Both the position numbers and the translations under genes were made by a program. Below, in pieces: positions 33,700 to 40,277 of a DNA stretch of 40,277 nucleotides. The notes under the pieces were generated by a model. It was given only the letters and a program-made list of their open reading frames with translations. It was not told the origin of the DNA and did not search any database. The stretch's first letter is position 1, and each line of letters opens with the position of its first letter. Location: assembly GCA_023416275.1 (NCBI GenBank), contig JAEZIB010000032.1:1-40277 (forward strand). Direction: 5' to 3'. This DNA is from Bacillota bacterium. Its GTDB lineage: Bacteria; Bacillota; Clostridia; Acetivibrionales; DSM-1351.

Positions 33700-33897
33700 A
33701 TGAATGAAATTTTGAGAAAGCAAGTGAATGAATTTATTAAAGAAAATGGAGTGATAGCCAAGCATATTGCAAAGAAGATTAATATTAGTCCTGCTATGCT
33801 TTGCTACTTCCGTCATGGAAAAAAGAGTCTAGGCACTAAGAACGCCAAGAAACTTCAAGAGTTTTTAGCAAAATACTCAATGAGAGGATGTGATTGA
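33700..33897 (+). CDS. small helix-turn-helix (XRE-like) protein
   Basis: This 65-residue DNA-binding protein has a helix-turn-helix spanning VIAKHIAKKINISPAMLCYFRHG, then a basic helix KSLGTKNAKKLQEF. Its size and fold fit a phage-type repressor or excision/copy-number regulator. AGAAAGGATG precedes the ATG. A terminator lies in its leader, and the next gene begins at its stop codon, so the two are coupled. It may bind the palindrome at 33360-33382. Confidence 0.75.
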   Translation: MNEILRKQVNEFIKENGVIAKHIAKKINISPAMLCYFRHGKKSLGTKNAKKLQEFLAKYSMRGCD

Positions 33898-34127
33898 ATA
33901 TGAAATATAGAAAGCCTACTTGTGATTGCGGAAATGAACTTTTTCTTTCTAATGTTATAACATGTAACCGAACAATCAATGGTGATGGGTATGTATCTGA
34001 TATGTCTTGTCTTGATGATATTCATAGCATTACAGGTACTTTAACTTGTCCTAAGTGTGGCAATACATATGATGTCTATTCTGATGAAAAAGACAGGATA
34101 TCAAAAGGCAAGATTTTGAGTAAGTAA
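33894..34127 (+). CDS. small zinc-ribbon protein
   Basis: This 77-residue protein has two CxxC pairs, CDCG near the N terminus and CPKCG near residue 56, so a zinc ribbon is likely. The middle holds an extra Cys-rich NVITCN and SCLDD. The start is either the TTG at 33894 (AGAGGA six bases before, overlapping the previous stop) or the ATG at 33900. It is coupled to the XRE-like gene. Function is unknown. Small zinc ribbons of this sort are common in mobile elements. Confidence 0.65.
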   Translation: MNMKYRKPTCDCGNELFLSNVITCNRTINGDGYVSDMSCLDDIHSITGTLTCPKCGNTYDVYSDEKDRISKGKILSK

Positions 34128-34161
34128 CTTTACTCAGTAATAACTTAGTGAATCATAGAAG

Positions 34162-34196
34162 TAAGGATAGGATTGAATCTTATCCTTATTTTTTAT
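34162..34196 (+). terminator. terminator after the zinc-ribbon gene
   Basis: TAAGGATA (34162-34169) pairs with TATCCTTA (34181-34188), then TTTTTTAT. It lies about 35 bp after the stop. The gap 34197-34416 shows nothing else I can support. Confidence 0.8.
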
Positions 34197-34416
34197 GTCT
34201 ATAAGATACTGATAAGTATAACCGAGAATAAACCCATTCTAAGCCTCTGTTTTTATTGTGGAATGTAATCATACATACCCTTTGCAAACAAGGGATTCTA
34301 AGCAACATACAAAATAAGCTAATTACTCTGTAATCCTTGGTATTTATATGCTTGAAGACATAGACAGGAAATTTATAATCCCCATTTTTTAAAGGTTAAA
34401 GGTAGGTGAATATAAT

Positions 34417-34572
34417 ATGAAGTTAAGTGAAAAACAAAAAGTTGAAATGTCTTTTTTCCTAACAAAAGAAGGAAAGACAAAGTATTTTCCTAAGTGTTCC
34501 AAATGCATACACAAGTGCAAACAATCGTTCAGATGCACAGATGTGATATGTAAAAAATATAAGCGTGCTTAA
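34417..34572 (+). CDS. 51-residue cysteine-rich small protein
   Basis: The frame encodes MKLSEKQKVEMSFFLTKEG, then CSKCIHKCKQSFRCTDVICKKYK with five cysteines in a short span, suggesting a metal-binding knuckle. The upstream AGGTGA is a usable ribosome site. It fits the series of tiny element genes here. A terminator follows after about 60 bp. No family is recognised. Confidence 0.55.
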   Translation: MKLSEKQKVEMSFFLTKEGKTKYFPKCSKCIHKCKQSFRCTDVICKKYKRA

Positions 34573-34631
34573 TATGGTGGGGTTTAACTATTAAAGACAG
34601 GAATTAATAAAGTTTACTATAGCATTCAATC

Positions 34632-34657
34632 GGAGAGGCTAATTACTTCTCCTTTTT
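34632..34657 (+). terminator. terminator just upstream of the DUF5659-like gene
   Basis: GGAGA (34632-34636) pairs with TCTCC (34648-34652), followed by TTTTT. The next start codon is 28 bp further with its GGAGG in between, so no promoter fits after it. Confidence 0.7.
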
Positions 34658-34684
34658 AATGCTTACAAAAGGAGGTATACTAAT

Positions 34685-34867
34685 ATGAAGAACAAAACTA
34701 AAAAAGCATTTATATTCTCACAGAGACTTGCTGGATATCTCATGCATGAAGGATTTGTATTGCTAGACATGATAGAAGATAAGGCAGGCAGTGGAAGAAA
34801 TATTTTCGTCTTTAATGAGACTGAATCATTATGCAATGCTATGGCAGATTACAAAATGGGTAGGTGA
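34685..34867 (+). CDS. small DUF5659-like protein
   Basis: This 60-residue protein resembles the DUF5659 family of clostridial mobile elements: FIFSQRLAGYLMHEGFVLL, then NIFVFNETESLCNAM. AAAGGAGG lies at perfect spacing before the ATG. It ends 7 bp before the replication-like gene, so they share a transcript. The function of the family is unknown. Confidence 0.7.
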   Translation: MKNKTKKAFIFSQRLAGYLMHEGFVLLDMIEDKAGSGRNIFVFNETESLCNAMADYKMGR

Positions 34868-34874
34868 CAATACT

Positions 34875-35639
34875 ATGAGTACAAATGTGTCAGTTCAAAA
34901 TGTTAGTTTAGATGAGTATTTAGCAAGCAATACCAAACTTTGGAGAAAAATTGGTGAACTTTTGTCAAACGAAGAATTTATTCTTCAGATACCCAATAAA
35001 ATATTTGACTATATTAATGAAAATGCGGTGATTGTTGAAGCTGTATACAAAACTAACATTGATATCAGTTCAAGTAATAAAGCATTACTTTTCGCATACT
35101 GGTGTGTAACAAAAATAATGAATAACATTCGAAATAATAGTAAACAACCAAAAGTTCCAGAATTAAAGCAAATATTACGCTACAGTCCAACTAACTGTTT
35201 AATTGATAAATTTATTAAAAAGGATGGCATTGCAGACCAAATGGGATTAACATCAAGGGATGGCAACAAAAGAGTAGTTGATTTCGGAAAGTATACACGC
35301 GCAGGAAATTACTACCAGATTTCTGCTAAAGATGTACATTCAATATTGTATCTGTGCAATGACTGCAAAGGATTATACCTATTTTGCTATATCCTTTATA
35401 GATGGAAACTTAGCAAATATCACAAAAGAGATGAATATGTTGAAATAGAAAACAGTGCCTTCAAAAAAACTCTTGCAATGGATGATGAAACTGTATCTTA
35501 TTACGTTAATATCTTAGTGGAGAATGGATTTATTGAAAAAATAAGCGGTACTAAGAACCCTGTATTTGGTGGTGAGTTTGGAGAAAAAACTAAAAACTCA
35601 TCGAACAAATACCGAATTCTTAAGTTTATCAATTACTAA
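34875..35639 (+). CDS. replication-initiator-like winged-helix protein
   Basis: It has 254 residues from the ATG at 34875, which follows TAGGTGA. A reading from 34791 overlaps the previous gene and is rejected. The protein looks all-helical with two winged-helix-like parts: a helix block at 55-140, and a second near 170-240 that includes NSAFKKTLAMDDETVSYYVNILVENGFI, a typical winged-helix recognition helix and wing. Such double winged-helix proteins start replication in small plasmids and elements. A repeat-rich spacer follows it. This assignment rests on fold impression and context only. Confidence 0.5.
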   Translation: MSTNVSVQNVSLDEYLASNTKLWRKIGELLSNEEFILQIPNKIFDYINENAVIVEAVYKTNIDISSSNKALLFAYWCVTKIMNNIRNNSKQPKVPELKQILRYSPTNCLIDKFIKKDGIADQMGLTSRDGNKRVVDFGKYTRAGNYYQISAKDVHSILYLCNDCKGLYLFCYILYRWKLSKYHKRDEYVEIENSAFKKTLAMDDETVSYYVNILVENGFIEKISGTKNPVFGGEFGEKTKNSSNKYRILKFINY

Positions 35640-35651
35640 CTATAAAAAATC

Positions 35652-35834
35652 GACGTTGTTTTCCAATAGCATTGGAAAATGACGTCAAGATAGGAGAACA
35701 TGAGGAACGAATGTTCGAGTATCTAACTTATAAATAGTTAGTATTATATACTGGCGGTTTTCTTATGGCTTTTTAAAATGGTATGCGAAATACTTATTGT
35801 TTTTTAGAATTGAGTATGCCATTTTCTTATGGTT
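35652..35834. repeat. cluster of inverted and direct repeats, possible origin
   Basis: In 180 bp there are: GACG..TTTTCCAA (35652-35666) with TTGGAAAA..CGTC (35672-35686); GAACAT (35696-35701) with ATGTTC (35711-35716); AAAATGGTATGC (35775-35786) with GTATGCCATTTT (35814-35825), which pairs fully if G-U is allowed; and TTTTCTTATGG as a direct repeat flanking the last. None but the terminator beyond has a T run. The position after a replication-like gene suggests an origin of replication or transfer. Confidence 0.4.
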
Positions 35835-35868
35835 TCCTTGAAATCACAAAATAATTAATTTTTATAAG

Positions 35869-35893
35869 CAGTCATTTATTTGACTGTTTTTTT
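35869..35893 (+). terminator. terminator just upstream of the PD-(D/E)XK-like gene
   Basis: CAGTCA (35869-35874) pairs with TGACTG (35881-35886), then seven T. The start codon is 34 bp downstream, which leaves no room for a promoter. Confidence 0.8.
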
Positions 35894-35926
35894 ACGTTCA
35901 AATTTACAAACGAAAGGATGAAAGAT

Positions 35927-36502
35927 ATGTACAACAATTATAAAAAAGATTTAGAATATGGGCAAATGAAGGAAAGGGTAACACTTAATGTTATGAGAGA
36001 AGTATATGGGTTAGAAGGAATCAGCGATAATGAATCTAACAAACATGATATTGTGCTTAACAATTCATGTATTTGTGAGGTTAAAGCAGATAAGTACATA
36101 AAAGGAACAAGGAATATATGGCTTGAATATTGCGGAAATATCCAACAAGACCACGAAGGCTGGTTGATTTACTCTGATTGCCAGTTGCTTGCTTATCATG
36201 TGGTAGAACCTTCTGAACCTTATAGAACCATCAAAATTTTATTTCTTGATTTTAGAGGTCTTAAACATTATGTGGAGAATGAGTATTTTGATGGTGACTT
36301 TAGTAATCCTGAATCAATGTTTGCAAATACTGCTATGAAAAAGAATGCAAAAGCAATCTTAATTCCACCAAATGAATTTCAGCAATTTGTGATATGTGTT
36401 TATTCAACTTTGGAGAAGAGGGAAATCTATATAAACCCTAGTTATTCTTCACTAAAAGATTTCACTGAGTCTATAGCGAAGGTGTGTCCTTTATCTGCAT
36501 AA
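35927..36502 (+). CDS. PD-(D/E)XK nuclease-like protein
   Basis: This 191-residue protein reads HDIVLNNSCICEVKAD: Asp41, nine residues, then Glu51-Val-Lys53, the catalytic pattern of PD-(D/E)XK nucleases. Aromatic and helical segments follow. The ATG at 35927 has GAAAGGA eight bases before it. The ATG at 35918 touches that site and is rejected. It may be a restriction-like, Holliday-junction or plasmid-maintenance nuclease. It converges on the integrase gene with a shared terminator between. Confidence 0.6.
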   Translation: MYNNYKKDLEYGQMKERVTLNVMREVYGLEGISDNESNKHDIVLNNSCICEVKADKYIKGTRNIWLEYCGNIQQDHEGWLIYSDCQLLAYHVVEPSEPYRTIKILFLDFRGLKHYVENEYFDGDFSNPESMFANTAMKKNAKAILIPPNEFQQFVICVYSTLEKREIYINPSYSSLKDFTESIAKVCPLSA

Positions 36503-36519
36503 GATATGTAACCTTGAAA

Positions 36520-36564
36520 TTAACGGCTTCCAACGACAATACTGACTATGTTAGAAGCCGTTAA
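36520..36564. terminator. bidirectional terminator between the nuclease-like gene and the integrase
   Basis: TTAACGGCTTC (36520-36530) and GAAGCCGTTAA (36554-36564) are exact complements around a 23-nt loop, between two converging genes. Confidence 0.75.
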
Positions 36565-36596
36565 TATACATTTTAATATTTTCCCATTCTCAATAA

Positions 36597-37541
36597 CTAT
36601 TTCATTTTAATCTTTGTACTGCTATTGCTAAGTGATTCTAAAGGATTATACTTATCAAATGATTCTTGCAAGTCATAGACACCAAAGTCTTTCAGATACT
36701 GCTGTGTTACTTTTATATCTTCGTGTCCTAGTATCTTTTGTAAGCGGAATATATCTCCATTGTTAATAATCCAATGCTTTGCAAATGTATGTCTGAACAT
36801 ATGGCAACTTGTTTTAGTTACGTCTCTGGAACGATTATACTTTGCAACAGCATGAATCAAGCCATCTCTTTCGATTTTATCGCCATTCTGAGAACAGATA
36901 AGGTAGTCGTCTGGTAATCCTCTCCTGTATTGCAGATAGAGTTGTAATACCTCATTGAGAGTCTTTGTGATAGGTACAAGTAATTGCTTTCTACCTTTGG
37001 TTTTGGTGAATCTAATCAAACATTCATCAAACAGAACATCTTTGATTTTTACTTCTTTTAAACTCCCTATTCTACAACCTGTTCCAACAAAAATGTTTAT
37101 AGCTGTCCATGTCCTAAGTTCTGTGAACTGGCACTTTTTGATGTTTGGCTTAGTAAGTAATAATTTTAATTCTGAATCTGAATAAGTCCCTTTAATGGTT
37201 GCATCGGATTTGAGAAGCTGAATTTTGAAAGGTTCAATGTATCCCATATCTATACAGTGGTATGTAAAGGTTCGTATTCCTCTCAGCCTAGTGTTTACTG
37301 AAATGTCTTTCATTGTACTTTTCAAATCTAGTATTAGTTCTTGTATTGCTTGGGGATTTAGAGATGAAATGCTATCATCTGGACTTAGAACCTTGCACAA
37401 GTACTTAAAAGACTCATAGTGATAGAAGATTGTGTGTTCAGAAAGATTCTTTATTTGGCACTTTCTGATGAAGCTATCAAATGCTTGTTGGACACTTAAC
37501 GTACCTTTTTGTGAGTTCATTTTGATTTTTGGCATGACCAT
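36597..37541 (-). CDS. tyrosine recombinase (integrase) of the element
   Basis: It has 314 residues. An N-terminal SAM-like DNA-binding domain (about 14-105) is followed by a catalytic domain with all six signature residues: Arg157 (GTGCRIGSL), Lys183 (TKGRK), His247 and Arg250 (HMFRHTFAKHW), His273 (LGHEDIKVTQQ) and Tyr282. It lies about 90 bp from the tRNA-Arg gene with its start facing it, the classic place for an integrase using that tRNA as target. AAGGAGA precedes the ATG. A second ATG two codons in is also possible. It is expected to make the 49-bp core crossover. Confidence 0.95.
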   Translation of the reverse strand: MVMPKIKMNSQKGTLSVQQAFDSFIRKCQIKNLSEHTIFYHYESFKYLCKVLSPDDSISSLNPQAIQELILDLKSTMKDISVNTRLRGIRTFTYHCIDMGYIEPFKIQLLKSDATIKGTYSDSELKLLLTKPNIKKCQFTELRTWTAINIFVGTGCRIGSLKEVKIKDVLFDECLIRFTKTKGRKQLLVPITKTLNEVLQLYLQYRRGLPDDYLICSQNGDKIERDGLIHAVAKYNRSRDVTKTSCHMFRHTFAKHWIINNGDIFRLQKILGHEDIKVTQQYLKDFGVYDLQESFDKYNPLESLSNSSTKIKMK

Positions 37542-37598
37542 CGGTCTCCTTTATTTTTTATTTAGAAACCGTTGTCCAACTCAAGTATAAATAAACAT

Positions 37599-37630
37599 AA
37601 AAAACCCCTGTAATCCAGTGATTACAAGGG
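37599..37630 (-). terminator. terminator supplied to tRNA-Arg by the element
   Basis: On the minus strand CCCTTGTAATC (37620-37630) pairs with GATTACAGGGG (37605-37615), with one bulge, followed by six T (37599-37604). It differs from the old tRNA terminator at 28947, so the element brought its own. Confidence 0.85.
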
Positions 37631-37632
37631 TA

Positions 37633-37709
37633 TGGTGCGCTCGACACGATTCGAACGTGCGACCTGCGGTTTAGGAAACCGACGCTCTATCCTACTGAGC
37701 TACGAACGC
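37633..37709 (-). tRNA. tRNA-Arg (anticodon CCU)
   Basis: This is a 77-nt gene with the CCA end encoded. The acceptor stem GCGTTCG/CGAGCGC closes with one G-U pair. The D arm is GCTC...GAGC, and the anticodon loop TTCCTAA gives CCU. The variable loop is AGGTC, and the T loop TTCGAAT sits in a GC-rich stem. It reads AGG codons. Its 3' 49 nt (37633-37681) are the right attachment site of the element and are duplicated at 28981. The 27-43 pair is a U-C mismatch. Confidence 0.97.
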
Positions 37710-38161
37710 ATTAGTATAATTTTTAATATTTTGAAGTTTATCAAGTGAAATAAACAACTATGCCATTATACTAAATATTTTTGATGATTTCAAGTAGATT
37801 TATTCAATAAAGCACCAATTGTAGTTAGAATAAATACAAATTTCCCAAATTAACTCAATTATTTCAGCCTAAAAAATTGGAGTTGTTCACCTTATCACTG
37901 GAAGTTGAGTAAGATAAGGAATACTCTCAAAAAGGTTAATAACTTTAATTAAATCAATTACGGTTCAAGACGGTTCAGGCCTTCTCCTGATATGTTATGG
38001 GTTTTTAGGAGAATAATGCTCTTAGCGCAACTTGGGTCTGGCTGAAACCCCTCTCTATCATCCGACAGCACCAGGTTTCAGCCAATAATAATTTAAATTT
38101 AGTATCTTTTATGTTTAAATCATGTAACTATTAATAATCCAAAACATATAAAAAACAAAAC
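37710..38161. other. spacer with hairpins between tRNA-Arg and the YdjG-like gene
   Basis: There is no gene in this stretch. It holds the tRNA promoter region, which I could not define, and two hairpins: TTCTCCT with AGGAGAA (about 37982-38016), and GGCTGAAACC (38040-38049) with GGTTTCAGCC (38074-38083). The second lies downstream of the minus-strand gene at 38162 and may end it, though it lacks a clear T run. ACGGTTCA is repeated in tandem near 37970. Confidence 0.45.
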
Positions 38162-39313
38162 CTAGCTCCCTGTATATAAACTTATTAAGTAGAATCCCAA
38201 ACCAGCCAGAGCAAGGATAGCGATTACCAAGGCTGTAACCTTCCAAGGAGATAGTGGAGATTTGCCATCGACTTTACCAGTTTGTCCATTAATCATGTAG
38301 CCATATGTTTTTTCTTTGTACTTGAAGGAAGAAAACCATAAAGGTAGTAAAATATGCTTATATTTCTTGCTGCTGTAAGATGTCTTAAACCTTATATTTT
38401 TAACTTCATCAGCATGGATCTGTGATCTTATTCCATCTTCAATTTGATGGGAAAGCCTTTCCTTTGCTGTCTCCCAACCTGTCTTTAAATCAACAGAATA
38501 TCGCTCTGCTTTGAAGCCGGATAAGAACTCTGATTTATAAGGTGTTAATTCCTTTAAATCGTAGGGCTGAATACCTGCCATCATGTCATCATCTATATGA
38601 AGTGAAGAATCTACAATATAGTCTCTGAAGTCTTTTAAATATTGCCCAGACACAGGATACCATCTTGTTCTTCGTTCCTGATGGGGTACTTGCTCAGTTT
38701 TACCATTACGTGTTTCAGTTTTGTAAACAGTAACGTAATAGTATTCTCCTGCCATTGCAGTGTAAAAGGAGCTAGTATCAGAATCAAAACACCAGCAGGG
38801 TACGTACATTCCCGTTAGCTGGACATACTGGCTATTTACGCCCTTTTTTAACTTAGTAGGAGCAAGCCATTTTCCTTTTAGCCACTTCTTATATTGAGCA
38901 ATAGCAGTATCCTCTGTTATTTTAAAAGGGATTAAACTTTCAGGCATTATGCCGTTTGTAATAACTTCCTCTTGTATGTTGCTATTACCGCAGAATGGAC
39001 ATTTATCAGCAACTATATATGCATCAAATACAGTTGAAGCACCGCAGTTTTTGCATTTAACACTATGCCTCTCTTCACCCCAAACCTGTGGTTCAAGCTC
39101 ATTGTCATTGTCAAAACCATAAGCAGTGGGATCTTGTTTATTATCATCAAAGTTAATAATATTTTTGCAATATTCACACTGCAAACTTTGTCCTTGAGGG
39201 TCAAAAACCATAACACCACCACAGGATGGGCATTTAAAAGAGGTTGATGCGGTTGAAGGTGCTTCATCAGCATTAAAATCAGACTGTGATTTATTTACCT
39301 TTGTATCATTCAT
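38162..39313 (-). CDS. TFIIB-type zinc-ribbon membrane protein (YdjG-like)
   Basis: It has 383 residues from the ATG at 39313, chosen because GGAGA precedes it at eight bases. The ATG at 39328 contains that site. Two N-terminal zinc ribbons are visible: CPSCGG with CEYCKN, and CKNCGAS with CPFCGN. A soluble part then carries the LPLWFSSFKYKEKTYGYMINGQTG motif of this family, and one membrane helix sits at the C terminus. Such proteins are found beside YdjI-like SPFH proteins, as in the Bacillus ydjFGHI cluster linked to PspA membrane-stress response. It is separated from its YdjI-like neighbour by about 450 bp. Confidence 0.8.
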   Translation of the reverse strand: MNDTKVNKSQSDFNADEAPSTASTSFKCPSCGGVMVFDPQGQSLQCEYCKNIINFDDNKQDPTAYGFDNDNELEPQVWGEERHSVKCKNCGASTVFDAYIVADKCPFCGNSNIQEEVITNGIMPESLIPFKITEDTAIAQYKKWLKGKWLAPTKLKKGVNSQYVQLTGMYVPCWCFDSDTSSFYTAMAGEYYYVTVYKTETRNGKTEQVPHQERRTRWYPVSGQYLKDFRDYIVDSSLHIDDDMMAGIQPYDLKELTPYKSEFLSGFKAERYSVDLKTGWETAKERLSHQIEDGIRSQIHADEVKNIRFKTSYSSKKYKHILLPLWFSSFKYKEKTYGYMINGQTGKVDGKSPLSPWKVTALVIAILALAGLGFYLISLYTGS

Positions 39314-39764
39314 AAATTTTGTCTCCATATCAGAGTATTCATAATTTTGTTAGTTAAATTCTCAGAGTTATGTTTAGCGAGCTTATGCCTCAAACCTAAA
39401 CTATTGGGTTTTAACTGATATTAATCAATTGGTTAATAGCCAATATACCCTAGTTAAAGTTATATCAACCCGTTAGCTATAGTTATTGTATTACTAAGCA
39501 TTTCTATAATTCTAAATTGCTATTTCGCCAGAAATAACTTCTAGAATGGGTAAGCTACCATATTATTAATATTCAACTATTGCAGTTGAAAATTGTAGGT
39601 GTAGGAGAATTATCAATAAAAAGTTGGGTTAGAAGTAATTGCATGAATAGTTCAAATGCAATTATTTTTGTAATAAACCTTGATAAGTCCCTGCACTGAT
39701 ATACTTTTATGTGCGAAAGTCAATTAAGCTAAAAATACCTAGAGCTAACTGTAATACGCAGGTG
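39314..39764. other. non-coding spacer between the YdjG-like and YdjI-like genes
   Basis: I see no supportable gene in about 450 bp. A small hairpin AATTGCAT (39637-39644) with ATGCAATT (39656-39663) is followed by ATTTTTG on the plus strand. It may help end transcription near the YdjI-like gene, but it is weak. Confidence 0.35.
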
Positions 39765-40277
39765 CTACTGTTTTTGACCACATTCCTGGCAGAATTTACT
39801 GTTAGCAGGAAGCTCATTTCCACAGCTGGAGCATTTAATTATAGCTGGAGCTACTTTTGTGCCACATTCCAAACAGAATTTCGCCTGCTCAGGCATCGAC
39901 GCACCGCAATTAGAACACTTGATTTTCGCAGGCGTAGCTGCTGGTGTAGTCTCAGGCTGCTTTTGTGTTGAAAAAGCCTCCGCGAAAACATTTCCTATTC
40001 CCATTCCTGCTCCCATACCAGCTCCGACACCTGCCATTCCACCTGGATTCTGAGCGGCATCACGGATAGATTCAGCAGCCTGATAGCGAGTGTATTGATT
40101 TAGGCTATCACCTATTATTCCCATAGAGGTGCGCTTATCAAGAACCTTCTCAACTTCTTCTGGAAGAGATATATTTTCAATAACTATTGACTCCAAGGAT
40201 AGTCCTAGTTTCTTAAAGCTTTCCTCTAATTTCTTCTTTGACATGGAAGCAATTTCATCGTACTTTGAGGACAAATC
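39765..40277 (-). CDS. SPFH/YdjI-like protein, C-terminal part (runs off the window)
   Basis: The last 170 residues of a larger minus-strand gene whose start lies beyond the window. The visible part begins in the helical end of an SPFH (band-7/flotillin-like) domain (LEESFKKLGLSLESIVIENISLPEEVEKVLDKR). Next come a glycine/methionine-rich linker (VGAGMGAGMGIGNVF) and two zinc ribbons, CSNCGASMPEQAKFCLECG and CSSCGNELPANSKFCQECG. This plan matches YdjI-like proteins annotated in Firmicutes as SPFH or virion-core-like, which act with PspA at the membrane. Its YdjG-like neighbour supports this. Confidence 0.85.
   Translation of the reverse strand, partial: DLSSKYDEIASMSKKKLEESFKKLGLSLESIVIENISLPEEVEKVLDKRTSMGIIGDSLNQYTRYQAAESIRDAAQNPGGMAGVGAGMGAGMGIGNVFAEAFSTQKQPETTPAATPAKIKCSNCGASMPEQAKFCLECGTKVAPAIIKCSSCGNELPANSKFCQECGQKQ

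Larger units (their letters stand above)
28981..37681. mobile_element. 8.65-kb integrative element in tRNA-Arg(CCU)
   Basis: A 49-bp exact direct repeat of the tRNA 3' end marks the boundaries (28981-29029 and 37633-37681). Its integrase gene abuts the intact tRNA. Inside are a serine recombinase, a DUF932-like protein, an AbiJ/HEPN protein, a replication-initiator-like protein, a PD-(D/E)XK-like protein, four tiny genes and many hairpins. No capsid, terminase or conjugation genes are present, so it is not a complete phage or conjugative element. It looks like a small mobilisable or satellite-type element. The distance from one core to the other is 8652 bp. Confidence 0.9.

Noticed and set aside
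34791..34874. N-terminal extension of the replication-like protein
   Set aside because: It overlaps the DUF5659-like gene out of frame and has no ribosome site. The ATG at 34875 has one.
1..40277. CRISPR array or IS element
   Set aside because: No regularly spaced short repeats with unique spacers, and no transposase gene, were seen on either strand.

Overview
The window comes from a low-GC, spore-forming Firmicute, most likely a clostridium of the Ruminiclostridium/Clostridium type. The evidence is AT-rich spacers, strong GGAGG ribosome sites, an alpha/beta-type small acid-soluble spore protein, intrinsic terminators with long T runs, and Gram-positive families (XrtG exosortase, YdjG/YdjI-like proteins). 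This assignment is inferred from gene content, not from a database match.

Layout. (1) 0.6-4.0 kb: nadABC, the de novo quinolinate/NAD branch, closed by a perfect terminator. (2) 4.0-8.2 kb: the spore protein gene, a diacylglycerol-kinase-like lipid kinase, a small unknown gene and deoC, plus two clusters of DnaA-box-like 9-mers. The denser cluster lies between convergent genes and consists of two copies of one module 213 bp apart. (3) 8.2-16.9 kb: a nine-gene minus-strand exosortase G (XrtG) locus. It holds the exosortase, a secreted protein with a sorting-tail-like C terminus, two family-2 glycosyltransferases, a GtrA-like protein, a polytopic membrane protein, two 6-pyruvoyl-tetrahydropterin-synthase-like proteins and a membrane protein with a degenerate GGDEF domain. 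(4) 17.4-22.7 kb: a small membrane protein, an amidohydrolase, a candidate structured RNA, a tandem pair of secreted Ig-like paralogues with duplicated leaders, and a secreted repeat protein whose fifth repeat is cut off by frameshifts. (5) 22.9-24.3 kb: a GNAT acetyltransferase and a NYN-domain protein with an attenuator-like leader.

(6) 24.65-28.86 kb: a three-gene operon of a GHKL ATPase carrying a PD-(D/E)XK-like C-terminal motif, an HNH protein and a two-TM coiled-coil protein. It does not match a defence system I can name and is the best candidate here for an undescribed one. (7) 28.98-37.68 kb: an 8.65 kb integrative element inserted in the 3' end of a tRNA-Arg(CCU) gene. A 49-bp exact direct repeat marks both ends, and the tyrosine integrase sits next to the intact tRNA. 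The element carries a serine recombinase, an AbiJ/HEPN-type abortive-infection protein, a DUF932-like protein, a replication-initiator-like protein, a PD-(D/E)XK-like protein and several tiny genes. Several of its genes have a terminator so close upstream of the ribosome site that no promoter fits between them. (8) 38.2 kb to the end: a YdjG-like zinc-ribbon membrane protein and the C terminus of a YdjI-like SPFH protein, which runs off the window.
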